Under the pieces are notes generated by a model, which made no database searches, was not told the origin of the DNA, and saw only the letters and a program-made list of their open reading frames with translations. Of a DNA stretch of 64,000 nucleotides, positions 17,006 through 25,769 are shown in pieces. Origin of the DNA: a virus; IMG/VR virus record IMGVR_UViG_3300025000_000061, positions 87,783-151,782 of that record. One strand, 5' to 3'. The position numbers and the translations under genes are program-made. Numbering within the stretch: the first letter of the stretch is position 1; every line of letters starts with the position of its first letter.

Positions 17006-19231
17006 TTGAGTTTTATTATTAAAGGTTATATTTCTAGACAACAACCATTTTTTCAAAAAGGATCATTTAAAATGTATGGTTTTTGTCCTAATGATACATA
17101 TTTAGATAAAGTATCTTTGTCTGATTATGGTAATATTACTATAAAAGGTGAATTACCATCATTAGTTGAAGGTAAAGAATATAAAATAGAAGTAGAATAT
17201 GAGAAAAAAGGTCAATATGAAAGTTATATTGTTAAAAGATTTTTAAATAATCCTATGGATATGAATGAAAACGAAGCATTTAATTTCTTATCAGAACTTG
17301 TTGGTATTAATTTAGCAGATAATATATTAAGAGCATATCCTGATTTTATAAAATTAATAATACAAGGAAAAGAAAATGAAATTGACACTAGTAAAATTTA
17401 CGGAGTGGGAGAAGCTGTTTTAAAAAGAATAAGTAACAAGATTAATCAAAATATTTTGTTTTACAATATAATTAGTGAATATAAAGAATATGAATTAACC
17501 TTAAACCAAATTCAAAAAATATATGATGCATTTAATTCCTTTGATTTATTAAAAGAGAAAATGAATGAAAACCCATATCAATGTTTATGCTCAATAGCAG
17601 GTATTGGATTTACGATAGCAGATAATAAAATATTAAATAAAAACAAATCATTAATTAAATCAAGATATAGAATGGCAGAATGTATTATGTGTATATTAGA
17701 ACAAAATGAAGAAAAAGGACATACATGGATTAAATCAAATGAATTATATTCTGAATGTAGTAAGTTAACTCCACAATGTATGCAAGAATTTAAAGGTGTA
17801 CTAGAACATAATGATAAAATTTATTATGATATAGAAAATAAAAAAGTATCAAAAAAACAAACATATTACTGTGAAAAAGAAATAGCAGAGCGAATAATGA
17901 ACATATCATTAAATCCAAGAGAATTAGATATTGATTATAGTAAGTATAATATGATTGGAGATATTAAATTAACTGATAAACAGATATTATCTTTAGAATA
18001 TACTTGTAAATATAATTTTTATATATTGGCAGGATTTGCCGGTGGAGGCAAGACCTTTAGCACAAATGCTTTACTTGATATGCTGGATGATAATAATTAT
18101 TCATATATACTATTAACTCCCACAGGCAAAGCAGCTAAAAATTTCTATAAAAATACAAATCGTCCAGCAAGTACAATACATCGTGGATTAGGTTTTAATC
18201 CAGCAGAAGGATTTATTTATAATGAAAAAAATAAATTACCTTATGATTTTATTATTGTAGATGAGGCAACGATGATTGATGTGTATTTAATGAGAAGTTT
18301 ATTAAGAGCAGTAAATGAAAAACATAGTAAATTAATATTTATTTGTGATCCGGCTCAAATACCTAGTGTTGGTTGTGGCAATTGTATTCAAGATATAATT
18401 AACAGTAATATATTCCCCACTATTTTTTTAGATAAAGTATTTAGATATAAAGATGGTGGATTAGCAAAAATTGCCACTGATACAAGAAATGGAAGTAGTT
18501 TTTTGAATGATGATGGGATACAAAAATTTGGTGACGATTTTATTTTTATATCAACTTTAAAAGATACATTAGTAGATAAAATAATTAGTGCATATAAAAA
18601 AATGCAAAATAAGGGTGGTTCTGTAGATGACATTATAATCATATCTGCATATAATGTTGGCGATTATGGTACATATAAAATAAATTCACTGATTCAAGAT
18701 TTAGTTAATCCTTCAAATGGTAAAATGGAATTAAGTTATACAAGAAAAAAATTTGAAATTAAATTTAGAGAAAATGATAGAGTGATGCAAATAGTTAATA
18801 ATTATAAAGCACCTATTTTTGAACATGAAGATCAAACAAAAAATAAAGAAGAATATACTGTTGTATTCAATGGTGATGATGGACGAATAATAAAAATAGG
18901 AGTAAATAAAAAAGGCCAAAAATATATGGTTGTTGATTTTGATGGACAATATGTTATATATAGAAACGATGATATATATGATTTACTATTAAGTTATTCA
19001 ATTTCTGCTCATCGTGCTCAAGGTTCAGGTTATCCATATGTTATAGCTATTACTCCACCAACACATAAATTTTTTTTAAATAGAAATTTATTATATGTAA
19101 TATATACTAGAACTAAAGAATTTATGTATAATATTGGTACAATTGATACAATTGACTGTGCATTAAAGAAAAGTGAGAATTTAAATAGGAAAACTCATTT
19201 GAAAGAATTGTTAATAAGATTAAATACATAA
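17006..19231 (+). CDS. RecD2-like SF1B helicase
   Basis: The start is TTG after AAAGGAG. The N-terminal half has helix-hairpin-helix repeats typical of RecD2 (KIYGVGEAVLKRI). The motor has Walker A AGFAGGGKTFS near 345, motif II VDEATM near 420 and the SH3/motif VI segment SAHRAQGSGYPYV near 670. RecD2 proteins unwind DNA 5'-3' and act on forks and repair intermediates. It is the last gene of the replication operon and is followed by a new promoter. Confidence 0.88.
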   Translation: MSFIIKGYISRQQPFFQKGSFKMYGFCPNDTYLDKVSLSDYGNITIKGELPSLVEGKEYKIEVEYEKKGQYESYIVKRFLNNPMDMNENEAFNFLSELVGINLADNILRAYPDFIKLIIQGKENEIDTSKIYGVGEAVLKRISNKINQNILFYNIISEYKEYELTLNQIQKIYDAFNSFDLLKEKMNENPYQCLCSIAGIGFTIADNKILNKNKSLIKSRYRMAECIMCILEQNEEKGHTWIKSNELYSECSKLTPQCMQEFKGVLEHNDKIYYDIENKKVSKKQTYYCEKEIAERIMNISLNPRELDIDYSKYNMIGDIKLTDKQILSLEYTCKYNFYILAGFAGGGKTFSTNALLDMLDDNNYSYILLTPTGKAAKNFYKNTNRPASTIHRGLGFNPAEGFIYNEKNKLPYDFIIVDEATMIDVYLMRSLLRAVNEKHSKLIFICDPAQIPSVGCGNCIQDIINSNIFPTIFLDKVFRYKDGGLAKIATDTRNGSSFLNDDGIQKFGDDFIFISTLKDTLVDKIISAYKKMQNKGGSVDDIIIISAYNVGDYGTYKINSLIQDLVNPSNGKMELSYTRKKFEIKFRENDRVMQIVNNYKAPIFEHEDQTKNKEEYTVVFNGDDGRIIKIGVNKKGQKYMVVDFDGQYVIYRNDDIYDLLLSYSISAHRAQGSGYPYVIAITPPTHKFFLNRNLLYVIYTRTKEFMYNIGTIDTIDCALKKSENLNRKTHLKELLIRLNT

Positions 19232-19261
19232 GAATATTATTAAAATACTAAAATAAATATG

Positions 19262-19290
19262 TTGACATATATCCACCAATCATTTATAAT
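19262..19290 (+). promoter_or_regulatory. perfect sigma-A promoter for the accessory gene block
   Basis: TTGACA (19262-19267), a 17-bp spacer and TATAAT (19285-19290). Transcription should begin near 19297 and run through the long hairpin at 19324-19404 into the gene at 19478. Confidence 0.85.
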
Positions 19291-19323
19291 ATAAATAAAA
19301 AATAATTAAGAAAACAAATAAAA

Positions 19324-19404
19324 ATAATTAAAAGTGTTGATTTTGCAGAATTATCTAAAACTACATACATCACAAACCCTTATAAATCAACACTTTCTAA
19401 TTAT
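19324..19404 (+). promoter_or_regulatory. 20-bp stem hairpin in a 5' leader, carrying the CAAACCCTT motif
   Basis: Bases 19324-19343 pair with 19384-19404 over 20 bp with one bulged C at 19397. The 40-nt loop contains CACAAACCCTTA. A second hairpin follows (19415-19420 with 19427-19432, or 19418-19423 with 19435-19440). The element lies between the promoter at 19262 and the gene at 19478, so it is an RNA leader or an operator dyad. It shares AACACTTT/AAAGTGTT and GCAGAA words with the gap at 60811-60921. Confidence 0.55.
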
Positions 19405-19477
19405 CAATATTTGCACAAAATCGATGTTTTGTAACGATTTACCAAATTAAATAAAATACTTAAAGGAGAATAATTAT

Positions 19478-19807
19478 ATGAAACAAAGAATCACACCACA
19501 ACAACTTAATGAATTATCACCTACACAAAAATCAAACTTATTTAATTGGTGGAAATCAAAAGGAATTAAAATGGGAGATATTTATTATTTAAATGTTAAC
19601 GGAGAAGAATCTGTTAGATGCATTCTTTTTGATTGTGATGGGTTAAGTTTTGAAGGGACGAAAGTAAATTATAAATATTATCCATTATTAAATATTGGTC
19701 AAATGATTGAATTATTAGATGATTTAAATGCACCTTTAGTCAGAGTAAATGGAGTAAATAAATTATGTGATTTTCTTTGGAAAGAAATTAAAGAGATATT
19801 AAAATAA
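19478..19807 (+). CDS. hypothetical phage protein (109 aa)
   Basis: First gene of the accessory block, with AAAGGAG before the ATG. The start ITPQQLNELSPTQKSNLFNWW and the later short beta segments resemble small early phage proteins of Clostridium phages, but no function is known to me. It is soluble, with no Cys cluster that would mark a zinc site. Confidence 0.75.
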   Translation: MKQRITPQQLNELSPTQKSNLFNWWKSKGIKMGDIYYLNVNGEESVRCILFDCDGLSFEGTKVNYKYYPLLNIGQMIELLDDLNAPLVRVNGVNKLCDFLWKEIKEILK

Positions 19808-19830
19808 AGTTTATAAGGAGATTAATTAAC

Positions 19831-20247
19831 ATGAAAAAGACAATTGAATTCACAGCAATTAATTCTGGCGATCAAGAATGTTTCTGTTGGAATGTTGATA
19901 TAGAAACATTTAAAAGAATAAAAGGTAGAGAACCAGATGTATTTGATTATGTTAAAATAGATAGAACAGATATTGATAACTATAAACCAATAGGAGATAA
20001 AATTAAATTATATCCAAATGATATTTTTAAGGGTGAAAAAATTAAAATAAAAATTGAAGTAGAAATATTAGAAGTAATATGTAGTGATTGTGGTAAAGTA
20101 TTAAAACTATCAGAATTAAAACCACCTAATAAATATGAATAACATAATGATTATTATTGTGATGATTGTTTAAATACTTGTTCTGTATGTGGAGAATTAT
20201 TTGCAGATTATTATAATGAAGGTAAATGTGATAGTTGTGCAGATTAA
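19831..20247 (+). pseudogene. zinc-ribbon protein interrupted by an in-frame TAA
   Basis: The first 103 codons (to the TAA at 20140-20142) encode a beta-rich protein ending with CSDCGKVL. The same frame then continues without a gap for 34 more codons to 20247, carrying three more Cys pairs (CDDC, CSVC, CDSC) of the same zinc-ribbon style. No ribosome binding site or start codon lies between the parts. It therefore looks like one 137-residue protein split by a point change to TAA, or a stop that is sometimes read through. The 103-residue product would lack half the zinc ligands. Confidence 0.65.
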
Positions 20248-20271
20248 TAATAAAAAGGAGATTAATTTACT

Positions 20272-20550
20272 ATGAATGATATTTTAACTAAACAAATAGA
20301 TATTATAATGAACAATAAAAAATCAATTAAAGAAAAAATGACTAAACTATTCAAAGAAGAAATAGAAGAAGATGAAAAACTAAGTAAAATTGAAGACACC
20401 TTGAATATATCTATTTCAACTTGTAAAACATGTCGTGGTACTGGTGAAATTTCTGATAGTAGTGGTTATGGTGGATGTTCAGTATCATATTATTCATGTA
20501 GTAAATGTAATGGTAAAGGTTATATAATTAAAGAGAAGGGAGAAAATTAA
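20272..20550 (+). CDS. DnaJ-type zinc finger small protein (92 aa)
   Basis: An N-terminal acidic helix is followed by a single DnaJ-like cysteine-rich unit: CKTCRGTGEIS near residue 48 and CSKCNGKGYI near 74. These CxxCxGxG repeats normally bind one zinc. There is no J domain, so it is not a co-chaperone in the usual sense. Similar small proteins occur in phage early regions, with unknown roles. Confidence 0.78.
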   Translation: MNDILTKQIDIIMNNKKSIKEKMTKLFKEEIEEDEKLSKIEDTLNISISTCKTCRGTGEISDSSGYGGCSVSYYSCSKCNGKGYIIKEKGEN

Positions 20551-20551
20551 T

Positions 20552-20875
20552 ATGGAAAATTTAGAAACACAAGTTTTAAAAAGAATACAAAATATAGATT
20601 TAAATATGCTTAATAATATTATTGATAAGTTAGCAATGTATGGAATTATATTTTATAATAATTATGGAGAATTTGAGTTTAATAAATTCAAAAATGATTG
20701 TTATAAAACACATAAATTATTGTATAAAAATAATAAACCAGATCCAGATATAGGAATTAAATATCAACTATGTGATTTTATGAGTGCAATTCAATCTATC
20801 GTTGGGATAAGAAATTTAGCAGAGTTTATGGGTAAAAAATTGAAATATACTATCTATATAGAAAGAAGGTTTTAA
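20552..20875 (+). CDS. hypothetical phage protein (107 aa)
   Basis: The ATG follows the previous stop by one base, and GGGAG sits in the end of the previous gene. Mixed alpha/beta, basic C-terminus; no recognised family. The gene downstream begins with an ATA codon 3 bases after its stop. Confidence 0.72.
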   Translation: MENLETQVLKRIQNIDLNMLNNIIDKLAMYGIIFYNNYGEFEFNKFKNDCYKTHKLLYKNNKPDPDIGIKYQLCDFMSAIQSIVGIRNLAEFMGKKLKYTIYIERRF

Positions 20876-20877
20876 TC

Positions 20878-21270
20878 ATACGAAAAATTAAAAGTAGTTT
20901 AATAGATGATAAACACAAAGATGATGAAGAAATAGAAAATGAAAAACAATACATAGAAAATGAAGATGATTCAAGTAGTGAAGAATCCACATCGCAAAGC
21001 AAATGTCCTAACCTAATCACAGAAATAATTAAAACTAAATGGAAAGTAAATGAAGGACTTGAAAGTGAATATGAAATATATATGGAGTATCCAAGAAGTA
21101 CGTGTAAAGATAATTCAGTAAAAGGCATAGTCGGTTGTTGCGGTGTTTTAAAATGGTGTGATAAAAAATTAAAGAAAGATAAAAAAGAAGGAAATGAAAA
21201 AGATAGTAAGTTAGTAGAAGAAATTAAGAAGGTTAAGAAAAAACAAAAAGAAAATAATAAAGGAGATTAA
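20878..21270 (+). CDS. hypothetical acidic/lysine-rich protein, ATA start (130 aa)
   Basis: An open frame of 130 codons runs from 20878 to 21270. Its only ATG (21082) is internal and lacks a ribosome binding site. AAGG at 20866-20869 is 8 nt before ATA at 20878, so ATA is the probable start. The protein has an acidic first half with a Ser/Glu-rich stretch, a central segment with Cys residues (GIVGCCGVLKWC) and a strongly lysine-rich tail that is likely coiled coil. Function unknown. Confidence 0.65.
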   Translation: MRKIKSSLIDDKHKDDEEIENEKQYIENEDDSSSEESTSQSKCPNLITEIIKTKWKVNEGLESEYEIYMEYPRSTCKDNSVKGIVGCCGVLKWCDKKLKKDKKEGNEKDSKLVEEIKKVKKKQKENNKGD

Positions 21271-21274
21271 ATAT

Positions 21275-21883
21275 ATGAGAAAAATATCAACAATTATTAC
21301 AAATGAAGATCAATTGAAAAATCCTGTTATGGTTTATTCTGTAATTATACAATGGATGCGTGAAGCAGGTGAAGATTTAATAGATACTAATGAAAGTTTT
21401 ATTAATGGAAAAGATATTCTTCAATGGATGCTTAATAAAGATATTGTAACTAAAGAAAAATATAATTATATTATTCAAAATAATGAAACTTGGATACAGG
21501 ATTTATTATTAGGGTATGAAACTGGATTGTTAAATGGAGAATGTGATTTTCCTTCTAATTATAAAGCATATCAAATTATTTCTGAATATATATCAGAATC
21601 AAAAGAATTAAGAGAAAAATTTATATATTATTTTTGCACAAGTTTTGATGAAGATAATGGAGATGAAAGTAGAGGATTTATGGGTGGAAGTTATGATGCA
21701 GAAGATGGATATCCAATTTGCTCTCATATTCTAGAATATGACTTACAAACAGATACAATGACAAAAGAAGAATGGTTAAAACAAAAATGGAATGCAGATA
21801 TTTCATTTACTGATGAATATAATTATTTAAAAGAAATGAGTTTTAAAGAAGCAGATAAATTGAGTGAAGAATTAAATAATTAA
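21275..21883 (+). CDS. hypothetical phage protein (202 aa)
   Basis: The start ATG has AAAGGAG in front, inside the end of the previous gene. The protein is helical and acidic, with an aromatic/Cys patch (YYFCTSF) and an Asp/Gly segment (DEDNGDESRGFMGG). No domain recognised. It is part of the same polycistron as its neighbours. Confidence 0.72.
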   Translation: MRKISTIITNEDQLKNPVMVYSVIIQWMREAGEDLIDTNESFINGKDILQWMLNKDIVTKEKYNYIIQNNETWIQDLLLGYETGLLNGECDFPSNYKAYQIISEYISESKELREKFIYYFCTSFDEDNGDESRGFMGGSYDAEDGYPICSHILEYDLQTDTMTKEEWLKQKWNADISFTDEYNYLKEMSFKEADKLSEELNN

Positions 21884-21910
21884 AATTAATTAATAAAAAG
21901 GAGAATTATC

Positions 21911-22618
21911 ATGAACAATTATCTACAAACAATCATAAACAAATACAATGAATTTGATACATATTTAAACACTATCAACATTAATGATTTTAAACAATAT
22001 TCCAGAGAAGAATTAACTAAATTCGCAAAAGAATTGCCTTCATATTTTTCATTTAGATATTTAACATCGGAAATAAATGAAATCATTGAAGAAAAGAAAT
22101 TACAAGAATATCCTGAATTACTTGGTGTACATCATTATCCAGAAATAAAAGAATTAAATTTTATATCTGAAGAAGATAAGATTAAACTAGATGATTTTTT
22201 AGTAGAATGGGGATGGAATTCTTATTTGCATGAATACACTCCTAAATTTCGCAATATATTTAAAGAATATAAACTTGAAATTGTTAATAAAATACTAGAC
22301 TTTTTAGTATCAAAACAAATATTAGATAAATATTATAAGATGTATATATGTTGTGATTATATTATTGTAGATGAAGAAAAAATCAATAAATATTTAAGAG
22401 CGTTTGAATTAAATGAACGTATTGATTTATCAGAAGAAGAAAGAGAAGAACATTGTGAATTATATAATAGATTAGATTATCTTAATTTTGTTGATTTTTG
22501 TCCTGAATGTGATAATGAGGTTGAAATTACAAAAGAATTAATCATGGAAACAGTTAATAATCCATCTTATTTGTATAAGATCATTAAACAAAGAGATAAA
22601 ACTTATGATAATGTTTAA
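21911..22618 (+). CDS. hypothetical phage protein (235 aa)
   Basis: AAAAGGAG precedes the ATG. The product is a helical, charged protein with a Cys motif near the end (DFCPECDNEV) that could be half of a zinc site. I recognise no family. Confidence 0.72.
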   Translation: MNNYLQTIINKYNEFDTYLNTININDFKQYSREELTKFAKELPSYFSFRYLTSEINEIIEEKKLQEYPELLGVHHYPEIKELNFISEEDKIKLDDFLVEWGWNSYLHEYTPKFRNIFKEYKLEIVNKILDFLVSKQILDKYYKMYICCDYIIVDEEKINKYLRAFELNERIDLSEEEREEHCELYNRLDYLNFVDFCPECDNEVEITKELIMETVNNPSYLYKIIKQRDKTYDNV

Positions 22619-22636
22619 AGGAGTGAAAAATTATTT

Positions 22637-23011
22637 ATGTATTACTTTGTAAGTATCAAAAATTTCGATAATCAAATTTTACATCCTCGTATACCTAAAA
22701 ATAGAATGAACAATGAAGATGAAGAAATTGAAAGGATATGTGTATCTCAATCTATAGATGGTTGTCTTGTTGCTACATATTATGGTGTAGGAGATATAAT
22801 TTATGTTCATACTTGTGAATCAGATAAAGTCATATCTCCTACACCTGAACAAGTTGAAGATGCTCCATTTACTGGTGAACAATGGATTATTGAGCCAGTT
22901 GAAATGAAATTATTTATGAAGTTAGAAATAACTGAAAAAATTGATAGAGTTATTGGGAATGCTGATTTAAGTATTGATACATATCGTTATCGTGTTTATA
23001 ATGATGAATAA
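22637..23011 (+). CDS. conserved phage protein, unknown function (124 aa)
   Basis: Starts with ATG after AAAGGAG. The layout (LHPRIPKNRMNNE, then RICVSQSIDGCLVA, then a late TGEQWIIEPVEMK) is one I recall from small proteins common in Firmicute phage and plasmid early regions, with no assigned activity. The pattern of Arg, a Ser-containing centre and a late Glu is loosely like ADP-ribosyl-type folds, but this is too weak to use. Confidence 0.65.
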   Translation: MYYFVSIKNFDNQILHPRIPKNRMNNEDEEIERICVSQSIDGCLVATYYGVGDIIYVHTCESDKVISPTPEQVEDAPFTGEQWIIEPVEMKLFMKLEITEKIDRVIGNADLSIDTYRYRVYNDE

Positions 23012-23045
23012 AAGTATAATATAATAATAAACAAGGAGTTTAAAC

Positions 23046-23423
23046 ATGTTATACACAACATATTTCAGTAAAATGAATAAACTATCTGACAATGTAAAGA
23101 AACTTGCAATCACAAGATTTCCACCAAAATCATTTAATCCAAATAAATATCCTAACACTTACGTAGTTAAAGATTTAGCACCTTATGCAGAAATACTTTT
23201 AGATTATAAAAAAGATAATGATTGGGGTAGGTATATTGAAAGGTTTAATTTGCAGATGCAAAAAGACGAAAAAATGATTGTTTGTTTAGATAAATTATAT
23301 TTAAAACTATCACAAGGTAAAGATTATGCTTTAATATGTTATGAAAAAGATTATATTCATTGTCATAGATACCTGATTGCAAAATATTTAGAAAGTAAAG
23401 GGATTAAGTGGAAGGAAATTTAA
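23046..23423 (+). CDS. DUF488-family protein (125 aa)
   Basis: The protein has the DUF488 signature near its C-terminus: ALICYEKDYIHCHRYLIAKYL, with the conserved Cys, Glu and CHR triplet. The N-terminus (TRFPPKSF) also fits the family. DUF488 proteins are small soluble proteins of unclear activity, sometimes near DNA repair or defence genes. It ends the first half of the accessory block and is followed by a 244-bp structured gap. Confidence 0.8.
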   Translation: MLYTTYFSKMNKLSDNVKKLAITRFPPKSFNPNKYPNTYVVKDLAPYAEILLDYKKDNDWGRYIERFNLQMQKDEKMIVCLDKLYLKLSQGKDYALICYEKDYIHCHRYLIAKYLESKGIKWKEI

Positions 23424-23463
23424 AAAATACCATATTACGAAAATACGGAAAACATTATAAATA

Positions 23464-23642
23464 AAGGGTTTGTAAGCATCAAAATCGTGTCCAAACCGAC
23501 ATTTTGACATGATTTATTAGAAAAGTTGGTAAATAATACATAAAATAAATACTCTCTTCCGAAGGATTGTATACTATTACATATTATGCTTCTCTCACCA
23601 ACTCCTCTAATGGAATTATAACCATATTAGGAAGAAAGTATT
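23464..23642 (+). promoter_or_regulatory. structured leader with inverted AAGGGTTTG motif
   Basis: The gap 23424-23667 has no gene. AAGGGTTTG at 23464-23472 is the motif seen in three other gaps, here inverted. Hairpins follow: 23480-23485 with 23501-23506 and, as an alternative, 23481-23491 with 23506-23515. There is also 23524-23530 with 23597-23603 (7 bp) and an outer 13-bp stem 23548-23560 with 23630-23642 (one G-U). The last stem closes about 25 nt before the start at 23668. I see no good promoter; a TTGACA at 23504 lacks a -10. Confidence 0.45.
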
Positions 23643-23667
23643 CTGGTAAATATAAGGAGATGATATT

Positions 23668-24015
23668 ATGGAATTAGTAAGAGCATATAAACTTGAAAAA
23701 TATATGGAGATAAAAATAAACAAAAATCTATTTGAAAATAAATTTAAGTTTCTTAATTATCCCAAAAAATATAAATTAGGTGCAGATTTAACACTAGATG
23801 CTAATTTATTTTATGGTTTAAATAATGATGATTTAAAATTTAAAATGATAATAAATATGAAAGAATTTGATAACTTTGATATTGTTGTTAGATTAATTAG
23901 TTGGGATTGGTTTGAAAAGAATTCAGACTATATTATTAGAATTTTAAAAACAAATAAAAATGAAAAAGTAGATTTTCAAGAAGAAATGAAATATTTAAAA
24001 TGTAGAGTATTATAA
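23668..24015 (+). CDS. hypothetical phage protein (115 aa)
   Basis: ATG after AAGGAGATG. Basic, mixed alpha/beta, no Cys cluster; no recognised family. It is the first gene after a structured leader, so it may be regulated separately from the genes before it. Confidence 0.7.
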   Translation: MELVRAYKLEKYMEIKINKNLFENKFKFLNYPKKYKLGADLTLDANLFYGLNNDDLKFKMIINMKEFDNFDIVVRLISWDWFEKNSDYIIRILKTNKNEKVDFQEEMKYLKCRVL

Positions 24016-24037
24016 TATTAGAAAGGATGTACCATAT

Positions 24038-24259
24038 ATGTTTAAATGGTTAAATAGAAAGTTTACTAAAAACTACACTGAAGTACCTTTATTATTGGTG
24101 GAATTTGACTTAGATAAGTATAAAACAAATGGTGCAAAAAATTCATGCATGATTAGAATTCATCCTGAATTAAAAGGTGATAAATACATTCAAACAGAAA
24201 TAAATAAAGTTATTGACTATATCAGAGAAAATTATGATATGGAAAAATTAAGTAAGTAA
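24038..24259 (+). CDS. hypothetical phage protein (73 aa)
   Basis: ATG after AAAGGATG. A basic N-terminus (FKWLNRKFTKN) is followed by short strands and a C-terminal helix. No family recognised. Confidence 0.68.
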   Translation: MFKWLNRKFTKNYTEVPLLLVEFDLDKYKTNGAKNSCMIRIHPELKGDKYIQTEINKVIDYIRENYDMEKLSK

Positions 24260-24293
24260 ATCTTTCATTTATAATAAGTAGGAGGTAATAATT

Positions 24294-24437
24294 ATAAAAG
24301 AAATACTTTTAGAAGTATGGGTGACTGTAGAATCAAAAGAAATTGCAAAAGAAATTGCACATGATATTCATGAAATATTAAATGATAATGGTATAACTAA
24401 TAATATAAATGTAACAGATGAAAAATATGAAAATTAA
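24294..24437 (+). CDS. small hypothetical protein, ATA start (47 aa)
   Basis: GGAGG at 24281-24285 is followed 8 nt later by ATA, opening a 47-codon frame (KEILLEVWVTVESKEIAKEI) with no ATG, GTG or TTG near the site; ATT at 24291 is the alternative. The frame has coding character (amphipathic helix, acidic). The short spacing to neighbours and the strong ribosome binding site support it as a gene missed by start-codon rules. Confidence 0.6.
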   Translation: MKEILLEVWVTVESKEIAKEIAHDIHEILNDNGITNNINVTDEKYEN

Positions 24438-24458
24438 ATTTTTTAAGGAGATAATATT

Positions 24459-24584
24459 ATGACATTTTTAAGATATTGCCCTTATTGTGGTGGATTAAAT
24501 CATGAATCAATAGAAACAGATAACTTATATGAAGAAAAATTTATATGTTTGGATTGTGGTAAAGAATTTATTGATTATAGTTAG
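24459..24584 (+). CDS. zinc-ribbon small protein (41 aa)
   Basis: A 41-codon frame starts with ATG after AAGGAG. Two CxxC knuckles (CPYCGG near residue 8 and CLDCGKEF near 30) form a complete single zinc ribbon. Function unknown; one of many short zinc-ribbon genes in this region. Confidence 0.72.
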   Translation: MTFLRYCPYCGGLNHESIETDNLYEEKFICLDCGKEFIDYS

Positions 24585-24596
24585 TGAGGTATCTAT

Positions 24597-24884
24597 ATGA
24601 CAGATAAAGAAAAACTAAACTTTAAAGAAAAATATCAAAATAATCCTGTTGCTTTTGTTGAAGATTTTTATAATATAAAATTACATACTTGGCAGAAAAC
24701 ATTGTTAAAAGCTATAATTGCAAAAGATAAAATTGTTTCGCATTTTATTCCTTATAGATATGGGAAAGCAATACTACAAAAAGGACAATTAGAGTACATG
24801 AAAGCAATGGAAATGGATTTTAATATATTGACTAAAGATGGTATTGAAGTATATGAAAAAGGTATATTAGTTAAAAAATATTAA
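24597..24884 (+). CDS. small protein with a terminase-like N-terminal segment (95 aa)
   Basis: Residues about 9-45 (NPVAFVEDFYNIKLHTWQKTLL) look like the start of a phage large terminase just before its Walker A, including the WQK motif. No ATPase domain follows. Instead the protein ends in about 45 residues common in small phage proteins (GQLEYMKAMEMDF). It is not a working terminase. It could be a remnant fused to a small phage protein, or a genuine small family that shares this helix. Confidence 0.65.
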   Translation: MTDKEKLNFKEKYQNNPVAFVEDFYNIKLHTWQKTLLKAIIAKDKIVSHFIPYRYGKAILQKGQLEYMKAMEMDFNILTKDGIEVYEKGILVKKY

Positions 24885-24924
24885 ACATGATGATAATAAA
24901 TTATATTAAAAAGGGGTTAATAAT

Positions 24925-25320
24925 ATGAATTGTTGTAATAAACAATGTAGTTACAAAGAATTAAATGGTGGAGATGAAATTTCAGATTTTTATTATTGTA
25001 AATATGTTGGTGTAACAATGGATAGAGGAAATGAGAAATGTTTATTAGATAGATTTGAACGAGAAGCATATCAAGAAGCATTAGAACAATTCAAAACATC
25101 TAAAGAATTTGCTTTTGCTGACGAAAATCTAAGAATGGAAGAATTTTATAATACAGCAATTATAGCACTTGAAAAACAAATACCGATGAAAGTAAAATAC
25201 CCAATTAATATAAATGGAAAATGTTATGAATTAGTTACATATTGCTTTTCATGTGGTGAAAAAGTTAAAGATATGAAATATTGTTGTAACTGTGGACAGA
25301 GGTTGGATTGGGAGATATAA
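24925..25320 (+). CDS. zinc-ribbon phage protein (131 aa)
   Basis: The N-terminus carries Cys residues (CCNKQC, YYCKYV). A helical middle follows, and the C-terminus is a zinc ribbon (CFSCGEKVKDMKYCCNCGQRL). Proteins built like this are frequent in Firmicute phage accessory regions without known function. AAAAGGGG precedes the ATG. Confidence 0.72.
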   Translation: MNCCNKQCSYKELNGGDEISDFYYCKYVGVTMDRGNEKCLLDRFEREAYQEALEQFKTSKEFAFADENLRMEEFYNTAIIALEKQIPMKVKYPININGKCYELVTYCFSCGEKVKDMKYCCNCGQRLDWEI

Positions 25321-25347
25321 AAATATAAAGAAGGAGGATTAATTAAT

Positions 25348-25533
25348 ATGTATTTTGTAAGTTACAGTTGTGGAGGGGAAGAATTATTATTATGTAAATC
25401 ATATCCTAGTAAAGCAATAATATTTAACGATATAGAAAATGCTAAAATTGCAATTTCACAAGAAATTAATAGAGATGAATTTAGATTGAAACATAATTAT
25501 AAAATATTAAAGATTGTTTGCGAACAAAAATAA
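25348..25533 (+). CDS. small hypothetical protein (61 aa)
   Basis: ATG after AAGGAGG. Begins MYFVSYSCGGEEL and looks like a small alpha/beta protein. No family recognised. Confidence 0.66.
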   Translation: MYFVSYSCGGEELLLCKSYPSKAIIFNDIENAKIAISQEINRDEFRLKHNYKILKIVCEQK

Positions 25534-25552
25534 TTAAAGGAGAATGAATAAT

Positions 25553-25756
25553 ATGGATACAGTATTTGCTCCCATACTACAATTTGAATATACAAACTGG
25601 AAAGGTGAAACAAGTTTAAGAAAAGTTATTCCTTATAAATTTTGGTTTGGTAGTACAGAATTTCATAAAGAAGAACAATGGATGTTACATGCTTATGATA
25701 TTGATAAGGGTGAAGAACGAAATTTTGCATTGAAAGATGTGATTAGGTTTTTATAA
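25553..25756 (+). CDS. small phage protein (67 aa)
   Basis: The ATG at 25553 is about 10 nt from AGGAG; the in-frame ATG at 25544 is only 1 nt away from it and is rejected. The pattern LQFEYTNWKGETSLRKVIP, then WFGSTEFHKEEQWMLHA, is a recurrent small phage protein I know only as WYL-like/DUF-type without function. Confidence 0.68.
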   Translation: MDTVFAPILQFEYTNWKGETSLRKVIPYKFWFGSTEFHKEEQWMLHAYDIDKGEERNFALKDVIRFL

Positions 25757-25769
25757 GGGGTGATGAATT

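Noticed and set aside
24597-24884. Functional large terminase.
   Set aside because: No Walker A/B or nuclease domain follows the terminase-like start.
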